Shown here: positions 6,535 to 12,376 of the stretch, piece by piece | Layout: every line of letters starts with the position of its first letter | How positions within the stretch are numbered: the stretch's first letter is position 1 | Source of the DNA: an uncultured Bacilli bacterium | Lineage (GTDB): Bacteria; Bacillota_I; Bacilli_A; RF39; UBA660 | DNA length: 17,749 nt | Assembly: GCA_934096405.1 (NCBI GenBank) | Contig: CAKOLW010000022.1 | Location: 1 to 17,749 of the forward strand | Reading direction: 5' to 3' | Translations under genes and position numbers: made by a program | The notes under the pieces: generated by a model | Database searches by the model: none | The model's input: only the letters and a program-made list of their open reading frames with translations | What the model was told of the DNA's origin: nothing

Positions 6535-7383
6535 TTATTTATTAGAGTGTAAAAAGTTATCAACATAGTTTTCATAATCAGCCATATTTAATTTTTTAAT
6601 ACACTCTTTTTTTATTATATTTTTTTCATAATTATATTTATCAATATCATATTTATTTGAATTATTATGTAAATATTTTAACAGTTTTTCATCTTTCCTA
6701 GTAGCACTTTTATATTCCTTTGATTGATAAAGTAAATTAACAGCATTCTCACATATAGTTTGTTTATCATAAACAAAAGTCATTCTATAACAATATCTTT
6801 TGATAGGTTTATTAGTAGCATAATACTTATTACATAATTCGCATTGTTTAATATAGTATGAAACATTAGAAGAAAATAAACAATCTAAAAACATATATAA
6901 CAATTCAATATCATCTTTATAATTTCCTTCTTTATGAATAGTTAAATCAAATGTTCCACCATTATTATTTTTTACTTGTTGCTCTAATAGATTAATTTTA
7001 TTATTTTTAGGTAATGCCATATCTTTATCCCAAAAAACTAAATCTTTATCTTTTTTATTATTTGCATAATGTATAGTTATATTACTTTCATTAGATAATT
7101 TTATATTATGTTTTGTTATTCTTTTACTAATAGGTGGAACTGTTATATTATGAGTTGCAATAAAACTAAAATAAGAATCTTTGTCTATTTTATCTTTGCC
7201 TAGTTTTAATGAATAGTTATATATCTTATCGAGTTCACTTCTTGCAGAAGAAGAAATATTATCAAAATAAGTAATAGTATCATATACTTTAAAATTGTTA
7301 TCATTAGTTTTATAACCAAATGAAATATATGGCTTATTCTTTTTATTTGTACTTAATTCCTCGCTATATCTAAAATAATACAT
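6535..7383 (-). CDS. Hypothetical protein with CxxC...C...C zinc-binding-like motif
   Basis: This 282-aa protein is Lys/Asn/Tyr-rich. A probable metal site is formed by C181-x2-C184 (QCELCNKYY), C198 (RYCYR) and C211 (TICEN), a spacing like that of a treble-clef or zinc-ribbon. The region before it (about 95-175) is strand-rich and the region after is helical. This resembles proteins annotated DUF6076 in Bacillota mobile elements, but I cannot confirm that without a profile search. The start is at 7383 with a weak ribosome-binding site (GCGAGAG). Its promoter is good. It converges on the resolvase with a 2-bp gap and no terminator between them, so the two transcripts probably overlap. Confidence 0.6.
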   Translation of the reverse strand: MYYFRYSEELSTNKKNKPYISFGYKTNDNNFKVYDTITYFDNISSSARSELDKIYNYSLKLGKDKIDKDSYFSFIATHNITVPPISKRITKHNIKLSNESNITIHYANNKKDKDLVFWDKDMALPKNNKINLLEQQVKNNNGGTFDLTIHKEGNYKDDIELLYMFLDCLFSSNVSYYIKQCELCNKYYATNKPIKRYCYRMTFVYDKQTICENAVNLLYQSKEYKSATRKDEKLLKYLHNNSNKYDIDKYNYEKNIIKKECIKKLNMADYENYVDNFLHSNK

Positions 7384-7415
7384 ATTAATCTCTCGCTTTC
7401 AAAAAATTTTTCTTT

Positions 7416-7444
7416 ATTTTAACATATGTCGGATAGTTTTGCAA
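7416..7444 (-). promoter_or_regulatory. Promoter of the Cys-rich protein gene
   Basis: On the minus strand TTGCAA (7439-7444) and TAAAAT (7416-7421) are separated by 17 bp, 33 bp before the ATG. Confidence 0.65.
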
Positions 7445-7533
7445 AAAATATATTTTAAAATTCCTTATAACTTATTATCTTTTTTGCTATTCTTTTATTG
7501 CAAGCAGAAATTATAAATATTTTTTTCCTAGGA

Positions 7534-7539
7534 TATAAT
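7534..7539 (+). promoter_or_regulatory. Probable -10 of the integration module
   Basis: TATAAT lies 32 bp before the 138-aa gene and its GAGGAG ribosome-binding site. A weak -35 (TTATAA, 7511-7516) lies at 17-bp spacing. The three genes that follow probably share this transcript. Confidence 0.5.
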
Positions 7540-7571
7540 TTTTGTTTAGCATAAGAAAGTGAGGAGTTTTT

Positions 7572-7988
7572 ATGAAAATAAAAAATAAGGGAAATGTTAT
7601 AGTTTTATCTTATTACAAAGAAGATAAATTAGATTTAAGTATAAAGATAGAAGAAAAATTAAAAGAATATTGTGAGTATAAAAATTATAAAGTATTAGAA
7701 ATAATTAGAAAAGTTTATCATAATAATATTGAAATAATACTTAATGATATAATTTCTATTAATCCGAAAGATATAAATAAAATAATTATTTATGATATTA
7801 ATGATATAGCAACTAGTGATAAAGAAATTGTTATGTTTGAGTCATTATTTAATATTGTTAATATAGAATTAGAAACAATTAATCAAGGTATTATTGGTAA
7901 TAATTTAAAATCTAATTGTATTATAATTGATGATAATATTTTTGATGAAAATCAACAATTCATTATTTGTGAAGATACACCATTTTAA
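7572..7988 (+). CDS. Degenerate serine-recombinase-like protein lacking catalytic residues
   Basis: This 138-aa protein shows the secondary-structure pattern of a resolvase N-terminal domain. There is a first strand NVIVLSYYK, then DLSIKIEEKLKEYCEYKNYKVLEII where active enzymes have S-I-x-x-Q...C...G-Y. A central INKIIIYDINDIAT follows where active enzymes have IIV-D-x-x-R, then the next strand. In this alignment the R-x-S active site is replaced (Y and K) and the later arginines are missing, so catalysis is not expected. There is no DNA-binding domain. It heads a rightward cluster ending with the large serine recombinase and could be an accessory subunit or directionality factor. The homology is by eye and distant. 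Confidence 0.5.
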   Translation: MKIKNKGNVIVLSYYKEDKLDLSIKIEEKLKEYCEYKNYKVLEIIRKVYHNNIEIILNDIISINPKDINKIIIYDINDIATSDKEIVMFESLFNIVNIELETINQGIIGNNLKSNCIIIDDNIFDENQQFIICEDTPF

Positions 7989-8032
7989 TAAATAAGTAAA
8001 TAAAAACATAAATTTTATTAGGTGGTTAAAAT

Positions 8033-8137
8033 ATGAAGATAATAAATGTCTTTAATGAAGATGGAAAAACACTACAACAAATAATGGAAGAGTTTTTAGT
8101 TGATTATTGCCTTGAAATTGGCTTTTTCAAAAAATAA
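8033..8137 (+). CDS. 34-aa ORF preceding the large recombinase
   Basis: A short ORF, MKIINVFNEDGKTLQQIM and onward to GFFKK, follows AGGTGG 7 nt upstream of ATG. It lies between the degenerate recombinase-like gene (45 bp before) and the large serine recombinase (48 bp after). Composition and placement look like a real micro-protein rather than chance. Similar tiny ORFs often precede recombinases in clostridial elements (general recollection, not checked). It could be a regulatory peptide or excision factor. Confidence 0.5.
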   Translation: MKIINVFNEDGKTLQQIMEEFLVDYCLEIGFFKK

Positions 8138-8171
8138 TCTTATAATATATTTGTTAATGTGTTTTACCAAG

Positions 8172-8178
8172 AAAGGAG
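8172..8178 (+). promoter_or_regulatory. Ribosome-binding site fixing a TTG start
   Basis: AAAGGAG is 7 nt before TTG 8186. The upstream in-frame GTG at 8159 has no comparable site and would translate through this one. Confidence 0.75.
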
Positions 8179-8185
8179 TAGAAAT

Positions 8186-9748
8186 TTGAAAAGTAAAACA
8201 TATAACTGTGCTTTGTATGTTAGACTATCTCGTGAAGATGGAGATAATATGGAAAGTGAAAGTATTAAAAATCAAAGAGACTTAATTCATATGTTTTTAG
8301 AAAGAACAGAAGAAAAATTAGTATATATTGATGAATATGTAGATGATGGTTTTACTGGCTCTAATTTTGATAGACCTTCTTGGAAAAAACTATTAACTGA
8401 TATAGATAATGGTAAAGTTAATACTATTATTACCAAAGATTTATCTCGTATGGGTAGAGATTATATCTCAATGGGGGAATATATAGAAAGAATATTCCCC
8501 GAGAGAGGTATAAGATATATTGCTATAAATGATGATATTGATACCTTATATGAAACACCAGGATTAGAGTTTTTGCAATTTAAATTAATGTTTAATGATT
8601 ATTATTTAAAAGATACATCAAAGAAGATAAGAAAAATTGTAAGAGCAAAAAAAGAAAAAGGACAATTTTTAGGGTGGAAAGCTGTATATGGTTATAAGAA
8701 AGACCCTAATGATAAACATAAGTTAATTGTTGATGAAGAAGTAAGACCTATAATAGAAAGAATTTTTAATTTGGCATTAGAGGGTAAAAGTCCAAGACAA
8801 ATAGCAGATATTTTTTCTAATGAGAAAATACCAACTCCAAGTATTTATGCTGATTTAAATCGTGGTATAAAGTCCACTGCTTATGAATTATGGTGTCCTA
8901 GAACTATTGAAGAAATGCTTATAAATGAAACCTATATTGGTAATTTGACACAAGGCAGAAGAAAGAAATTAAATTATAAATCAAAAAAGGAAATTAGAAC
9001 ACCAAGAGAGGATTGGATAATTACTGAAAATACTCACGAGGCAATTATAGATAATGATACATTTTATACAGTCCAAGATTTATTAAAGAAAAATAAGAAT
9101 AAGGCAAACAGTAAAAATATGAAATTATTAAGTGGCTTTATGAGGTGTAAAGAATGTGGTCATGCCATTGGTATAAATAAAAGTAGTGATGGTAAAAGAG
9201 CGTATTGTTGTTGTACTTATTATGTATCACATAGTAAATATGGTTTATGTACTCCACATTCTTGCAATTATGATAAATTAGAAAAAACAGTTTTAGATAA
9301 CATAAGAGATATGTGTAATAAATATGTTGATAGTTCAACTTTTAAAGATAAGGTAGAACAAAGTAAAAAACAAAATGATATTAGAGTTAAATTACAAAAT
9401 AATATTAATGTATTAGATAAGAAAATTGCTAATAATTTAACATACATTGATAAGATATATGAAGATAAGTTAAAAGATAATATTGATTTGGAAATGTTTA
9501 ATCGCTTATCTTTAAAGTACAAAGAGGAAATAGAAATATTTAAAAATAAGAAATTAGAGTTAGAAGAAGAACTTAATAGTATCGGAACAAATGAAACAGC
9601 AAAAGAAAAAGAAGATACATTAAAAAAGATAAAGGAATATTTATCTTTTGCTAAACCAAATAGAAATCTATTAGTCAATTTGATTGATGAAATATTAATA
9701 AGTGAAGATAAGACAATAGAAATACATTATAAATTTAGGTTAAACTAA
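8186..9748 (+). CDS. Large serine recombinase (integrase), TndX/TnpX type
   Basis: This 520-aa enzyme probably integrates and excises the element. The resolvase domain runs to about residue 150, with ALYVRLSRED (R13, nucleophile S15), GFTGSNFDRP and TKDLSRMGRDY (R88, R91). The recombinase domain is at about 165-300 (GYKKDP..., PRQIADIFSNEKIPTPS, TYIGNLTQGRRK). A zinc ribbon follows (C321-x2-C324, with C354 and C360), then a coiled coil at about 386-475, and a short C-terminal strand domain. Length and order match the large serine recombinases of Tn4451/Tn5397-like elements. I use the TTG start because of the AAAGGAG site. The gene ends 1 bp before the right-end arm, the expected place for an integrase. 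All catalytic residues are present. Confidence 0.93.
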   Translation: MKSKTYNCALYVRLSREDGDNMESESIKNQRDLIHMFLERTEEKLVYIDEYVDDGFTGSNFDRPSWKKLLTDIDNGKVNTIITKDLSRMGRDYISMGEYIERIFPERGIRYIAINDDIDTLYETPGLEFLQFKLMFNDYYLKDTSKKIRKIVRAKKEKGQFLGWKAVYGYKKDPNDKHKLIVDEEVRPIIERIFNLALEGKSPRQIADIFSNEKIPTPSIYADLNRGIKSTAYELWCPRTIEEMLINETYIGNLTQGRRKKLNYKSKKEIRTPREDWIITENTHEAIIDNDTFYTVQDLLKKNKNKANSKNMKLLSGFMRCKECGHAIGINKSSDGKRAYCCCTYYVSHSKYGLCTPHSCNYDKLEKTVLDNIRDMCNKYVDSSTFKDKVEQSKKQNDIRVKLQNNINVLDKKIANNLTYIDKIYEDKLKDNIDLEMFNRLSLKYKEEIEIFKNKKLELEEELNSIGTNETAKEKEDTLKKIKEYLSFAKPNRNLLVNLIDEILISEDKTIEIHYKFRLN

Positions 9749-9749
9749 T

Positions 9750-9769
9750 ATTATAAGTATAATAACCGA
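9750..9769. repeat. Right attachment site (16-nt arm plus CCGA)
   Basis: Arm ATTATAAGTATAATAA (9750-9765) abuts CCGA (9766-9769). Placed next to the left-end arm across CCGG it makes a 36-bp near-palindrome with equal 16-nt arms, so this pair is the best candidate attP. The following 8 bp GGTTAACC (9772-9779) is itself a perfect palindrome. Confidence 0.65.
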
Positions 9770-9777
9770 TGGGTTAA

Positions 9778-9838
9778 CCGGCATTAAAACTTATAATAAA
9801 TTTTTTGAAGAATTTTTTATTATAAGTTTACCATCCGA
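9778..9838. mobile_element. 61-bp palindromic mini-insert with the same terminal arms
   Basis: The segment is CCGG, arm CATTAAAACTTATAAT, a 21-nt AT spacer, arm ATTATAAGTTTACCAT, then CCGA. Its left arm matches the element's left arm at 15 of 16 positions. Its right arm matches the element's right arm at 12 of 16, with ATTATAAGT intact. It therefore looks like a complete miniature element whose interior has been lost, lying in tandem with the large one. It also folds as a 14-bp hairpin (AAACTTATAATAAA with its complement), so it may act as a transcription terminator between the recombinase and the host gene. Alternatively it is an accessory part of the large element's end. Confidence 0.5.
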
Positions 9839-10275
9839 TGTCCTTTTCTACCAACCAAAATTCTCTTACCCTTTATATCATCTAAACTAAAATTATCTTT
9901 ATACTTACAATCTCCAACTAAAAATTGTCCATCTCTTTTAGTTAAACTTGAAAAATTAACTAAATAATCCTCTTGACCATTACCATAAACATAAAGTGTA
10001 GCTTCTAATCCACTAAGTCCTACATTAGCATCCCCAGACAAAACAGCCGCAGCAACTTTATCAGCACCACTAGTTAAAATAACTTCAACATCTATACCTT
10101 CATCTTTAAAATAATCATTATGAATACTAACATAAAACGGTGTATAGAACAAACTATGAGTGACTTCAGAAATAACAATTTTTTTATTTACAGATTCTTC
10201 TTTTCTATTTAATAAACCTACTAATCCAAAAATAAGCAAAGCAAACACTCCTACATTTAATAATATTTTCTTCAT
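9835..10275 (-). pseudogene. ABC transporter substrate-binding protein, N-terminal half (split by element)
   Basis: This is the first 147 codons of a solute-binding protein of the NMT1/SsuA/TauA type, starting MKKILLNVGVFALLIFGLVGLLN. That hydrophobic segment is a signal or anchor sequence without a lipobox Cys. The ligand-domain signature follows: FYTPFYVSIHNDYFKDEGIDVEV, then SGADKVAAAVLSGDANVGL, then DDIKGKRILVGRKG. It ends ...GHR at the insertion core and would run four more junk codons to a stop. The start is chosen because GAGAGGG precedes the ATG at the complement of 10273-10275; an in-frame Met 11 codons upstream has no such site. The C-terminal half is at 557-1117. The truncated product lacks the second lobe and should not bind ligand. 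Confidence 0.88.
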
Positions 10276-10338
10276 TTTACCCTCTCTTTCTAAAATATTA
10301 TATGTCAAAAAAATTATTGTGTTATCATACTAAATATT

Positions 10339-10347
10339 TGGTATAAT
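10339..10347 (+). promoter_or_regulatory. Extended -10 promoter of the acyltransferase operon
   Basis: TGGTATAAT is an extended -10, 22 bp before the first plsC-like ATG. A TTGTGT box lies 19 bp upstream of it, longer than ideal. The next gene has an AAAGGA ribosome-binding site. Confidence 0.6.
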
Positions 10348-10368
10348 TAAAATGAAAGGAATTAATAT

Positions 10369-10938
10369 ATGAAATACACTTTATACAAACTAGCAAGACC
10401 AATACTAACTTTATTTATGAAAGTATTTTATAAAGTAGAAATAATTGGTAAAGAAAACTTAATAACAAATGAATCCAATATACTCTCAGGTAATCACACA
10501 AGTAATTTAGATGCTTTACTAATAATATCATCCACTAAATCAAATATTAGATTTCTCGCAAAAAAAGAATTATTTAAAGGTATATTAAAACCTTGTTTCT
10601 TATCTTCAGGTGTAATACCAGTAGATAGATCAAAAAAAGATCCTAAATCCAAAGAACTATCTTTAGAAGCACTTAAAAATAATGAAACAATATGTATATT
10701 TCCAGAAGGCACTATAAACAGAACTAAAGACACAATCATGCCTTTTAAATACGGAGCAGTATCATTTGCTAGTAAAACTAATTCATACATAACACCATTT
10801 ATCATAAGAGGAAAATATAAATTATTTAAAAAAAGTGTATCGCTCACATACTTAAAACCTTATAAATTAGAAACTAATGATTTAGAAAAAGAAAATAATA
10901 AACTAATGAATTTAATAAAAGGAGAATTAGAAAAATGA
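10369..10938 (+). CDS. plsC: PlsC-type 1-acyl-glycerol-3-phosphate acyltransferase (first paralog)
   Basis: This 189-aa membrane-associated acyltransferase probably acylates lysophosphatidic acid to phosphatidic acid in phospholipid synthesis. The catalytic HX4D motif is GNHTSNLDAL (H43, D48). Block II is GVIPVDRS (81-88) and the phosphate-binding block III is FPEGTINRT (111-119). It is slightly short for PlsC (usually 200-250 aa) but complete from start to stop. Its TGA overlaps the ATG of the next gene by 4 bp, showing tight coupling. A second paralog directly follows, so the pair may differ in acyl chain or acceptor. It lies just outside the element and belongs to the chromosome. Confidence 0.88.
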   Translation: MKYTLYKLARPILTLFMKVFYKVEIIGKENLITNESNILSGNHTSNLDALLIISSTKSNIRFLAKKELFKGILKPCFLSSGVIPVDRSKKDPKSKELSLEALKNNETICIFPEGTINRTKDTIMPFKYGAVSFASKTNSYITPFIIRGKYKLFKKSVSLTYLKPYKLETNDLEKENNKLMNLIKGELEK

Positions 10939-11522
10939 AATTTTGGTATAAAACCTTAAAAGCAATATTAAAACCTATATATAAATTATATTATAATCCA
11001 AAAATATATAATAAAGAAAACTTAAATGTAGAAGGTCCAGTTATATATGCTGCAAATCATATACATTTAATGGATCAATGTAACATAATAATAAGTACTA
11101 AAAGAATTATTACATTTATGGCAAAAAAAGAATATTGGGATTCATTTAAAACAAGAGGGTTCTTTACAATGGTTGGATGCATTCCGGTAAATAGAAGTAT
11201 ACATGATGAATCAGCTAAAATGAAAGCATTAGAAGTATTAAATAATGGAGGCGCTATTGGTATATTTCCAGAAGGGACAAGAAATAAAACAAAACAAAAA
11301 TTACTTCCATTTAAATTTGGAGCAGTATCAATGGCTAACAAAACAAATGCTACAATTGTACCCATCGCAATAACAGGTCACTATAAATTCAGAAGTAAAG
11401 ATTTAAAAATAAAAGTAGGTACACCATTTAAAGTTAAAGACAATGATTTAGAAAGTGCAAATAATAATCTATATAATCAAATATCAACAATGATAGATAA
11501 ACTAAAAGGAGTAGAAAAATGA
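10935..11522 (+). CDS. plsC: PlsC-type acyltransferase (second paralog)
   Basis: This 195-aa protein has the same architecture as its upstream neighbour. HX4D is in ANHIHLMDQ (H42, D47), block II is GCIPVNRS (81-88) and block III is FPEGTRNKTK (111-120). The positions coincide almost exactly with those in the first copy, pointing to tandem duplication, but the sequences have diverged widely. It overlaps the preceding gene by 4 bp and the following acetyltransferase by 4 bp (ATGA). The expected role is acyl transfer to a lysophospholipid at the membrane face. Which paralog is the housekeeping enzyme cannot be decided here. Confidence 0.88.
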   Translation: MKFWYKTLKAILKPIYKLYYNPKIYNKENLNVEGPVIYAANHIHLMDQCNIIISTKRIITFMAKKEYWDSFKTRGFFTMVGCIPVNRSIHDESAKMKALEVLNNGGAIGIFPEGTRNKTKQKLLPFKFGAVSMANKTNATIVPIAITGHYKFRSKDLKIKVGTPFKVKDNDLESANNNLYNQISTMIDKLKGVEK

Positions 11523-11974
11523 ACATTGAAATAAGAAAGTCTGAAATAAAAGATTTAAAAAAAGTAAATGAACTATTAACTAAATTAATAAGATATGAAA
11601 AACAATATGATAACAATATAAATGGAGAATGTACTATAAATAACTTTTATGAAAATATAGTAAACAATTCAAATAATATAATTTTCTTAGCATTAGATAA
11701 TGAAAATATAATAGGTTATCTTTATGGATACATAGAAAATAATGGAGATACTTGTATAAATCTAGTTTCTAAAATAGATGCATTATTTATAGAACAAGAT
11801 TATAGACAAAAAGGTATAGGAAATATGCTTATTAATGAATTTAAAAAATGGTCTAAAGAAAAGAATGTTAAATATATAGAAGTAGATGCAATGAAAGAAA
11901 ATATAAAAGCAATTAATCTTTATAAGAAACATAACTTTATTGAAAAGAAAATAACTCTAATTAGTGAAATATAA
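11519..11974 (+). CDS. GNAT-family N-acetyltransferase
   Basis: This 151-aa protein has the GNAT fold. The strand before motif A is KIDALFIEQDYRQKGIG (residues 85-101), where R96-Q-K-G-I-G is the acetyl-CoA pyrophosphate-binding R/Q-x-x-G-x-G/A signature. Motif B follows (AINLYKKHNFIEKK). The acceptor substrate is unknown. It overlaps the second acyltransferase by 4 bp and precedes the pyrophosphohydrolase by 12 bp, so it is part of the same rightward operon. Confidence 0.88.
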   Translation: MNIEIRKSEIKDLKKVNELLTKLIRYEKQYDNNINGECTINNFYENIVNNSNNIIFLALDNENIIGYLYGYIENNGDTCINLVSKIDALFIEQDYRQKGIGNMLINEFKKWSKEKNVKYIEVDAMKENIKAINLYKKHNFIEKKITLISEI

Positions 11975-11986
11975 AAGGAGATTAAA

Positions 11987-12310
11987 GTGGAAAAATATAA
12001 TAAATTAGTAAGAGATAAAATACCAAGTATAATAACAAATAATGGAGAAATTCCAGTAACAAGAATATTAAATGATGAAGAATATAAAATAGAATTAGAA
12101 AGAAAATTATATGAAGAATACCAAGAAGTAATTAATTCTAAAAACATAGATAGATTAGAAGAGTTAGCAGATATGATAGAAGTGATAAAAGCCCTAGCAA
12201 GCCTAGAAGGTAAAAACTTACAAGATATAATTTTACTCGCAGAACAAAAAAGAGAAAAACGAGGTGGATTCAAAGACAAGATTTATCTTGAAAGAGTACT
12301 AAAGAAGTAA
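11987..12310 (+). CDS. MazG-like nucleoside triphosphate pyrophosphohydrolase
   Basis: This 107-aa protein starts KYNKLVRDKIPSII, the typical opening of the small all-alpha NTP pyrophosphatases related to MazG and phosphoribosyl-ATP pyrophosphatase. The Mg-binding residues are in EEYQEV (E44, E47) and LEELADMIEV (E59, D62). It ends with the family's GGFKDKIYLERV. It hydrolyses non-canonical or excess nucleotides to the monophosphate and PPi. The start is GTG, with AAAAGGAG 6 nt upstream. It is the last gene of the acyltransferase operon. The 66 bp to the next gene hold only a stop-free scrap (about 12318-12361) without a start. Confidence 0.88.
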   Translation: MEKYNKLVRDKIPSIITNNGEIPVTRILNDEEYKIELERKLYEEYQEVINSKNIDRLEELADMIEVIKALASLEGKNLQDIILLAEQKREKRGGFKDKIYLERVLKK

Positions 12311-12376
12311 ATTCAATAATATTAATGAACTAGTTGATGAAACATTTAGTAAATTAAAATAAGGAGTCAAACAAAA

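Larger units (their letters stand above)
1115..9768. mobile_element. Integrative element with large serine recombinase, inserted in an ABC substrate-binding gene
   Basis: The boundaries come from three observations. First, the interrupted host gene rejoins in frame at CCG. Second, arm TATTAAAACTTATAAT abuts the left core (1119-1134) and arm ATTATAAGTATAATAA abuts the right core (9750-9765). Third, the large serine recombinase ends 1 bp before the right arm, the usual place for an integrase. The size is about 8.65 kb. The cargo comprises a Rep-like protein, a repressor, a nuclease-like protein, a macrodomain protein, a HEPN-like operon, a small resolvase and hypothetical proteins. I see no type IV secretion, coupling-protein or capsid genes. 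It is therefore more likely a mobilizable or simple integrative element than a conjugative element or prophage. An alternative right boundary is 9838, if the 61-bp palindromic segment belongs to this element. Confidence 0.8.

Noticed and set aside
9138..9678. Minus-strand reading frames inside the large serine recombinase
   Set aside because: They are antisense shadows with Phe/Leu/Ser/Tyr-rich composition and no ribosome-binding site.
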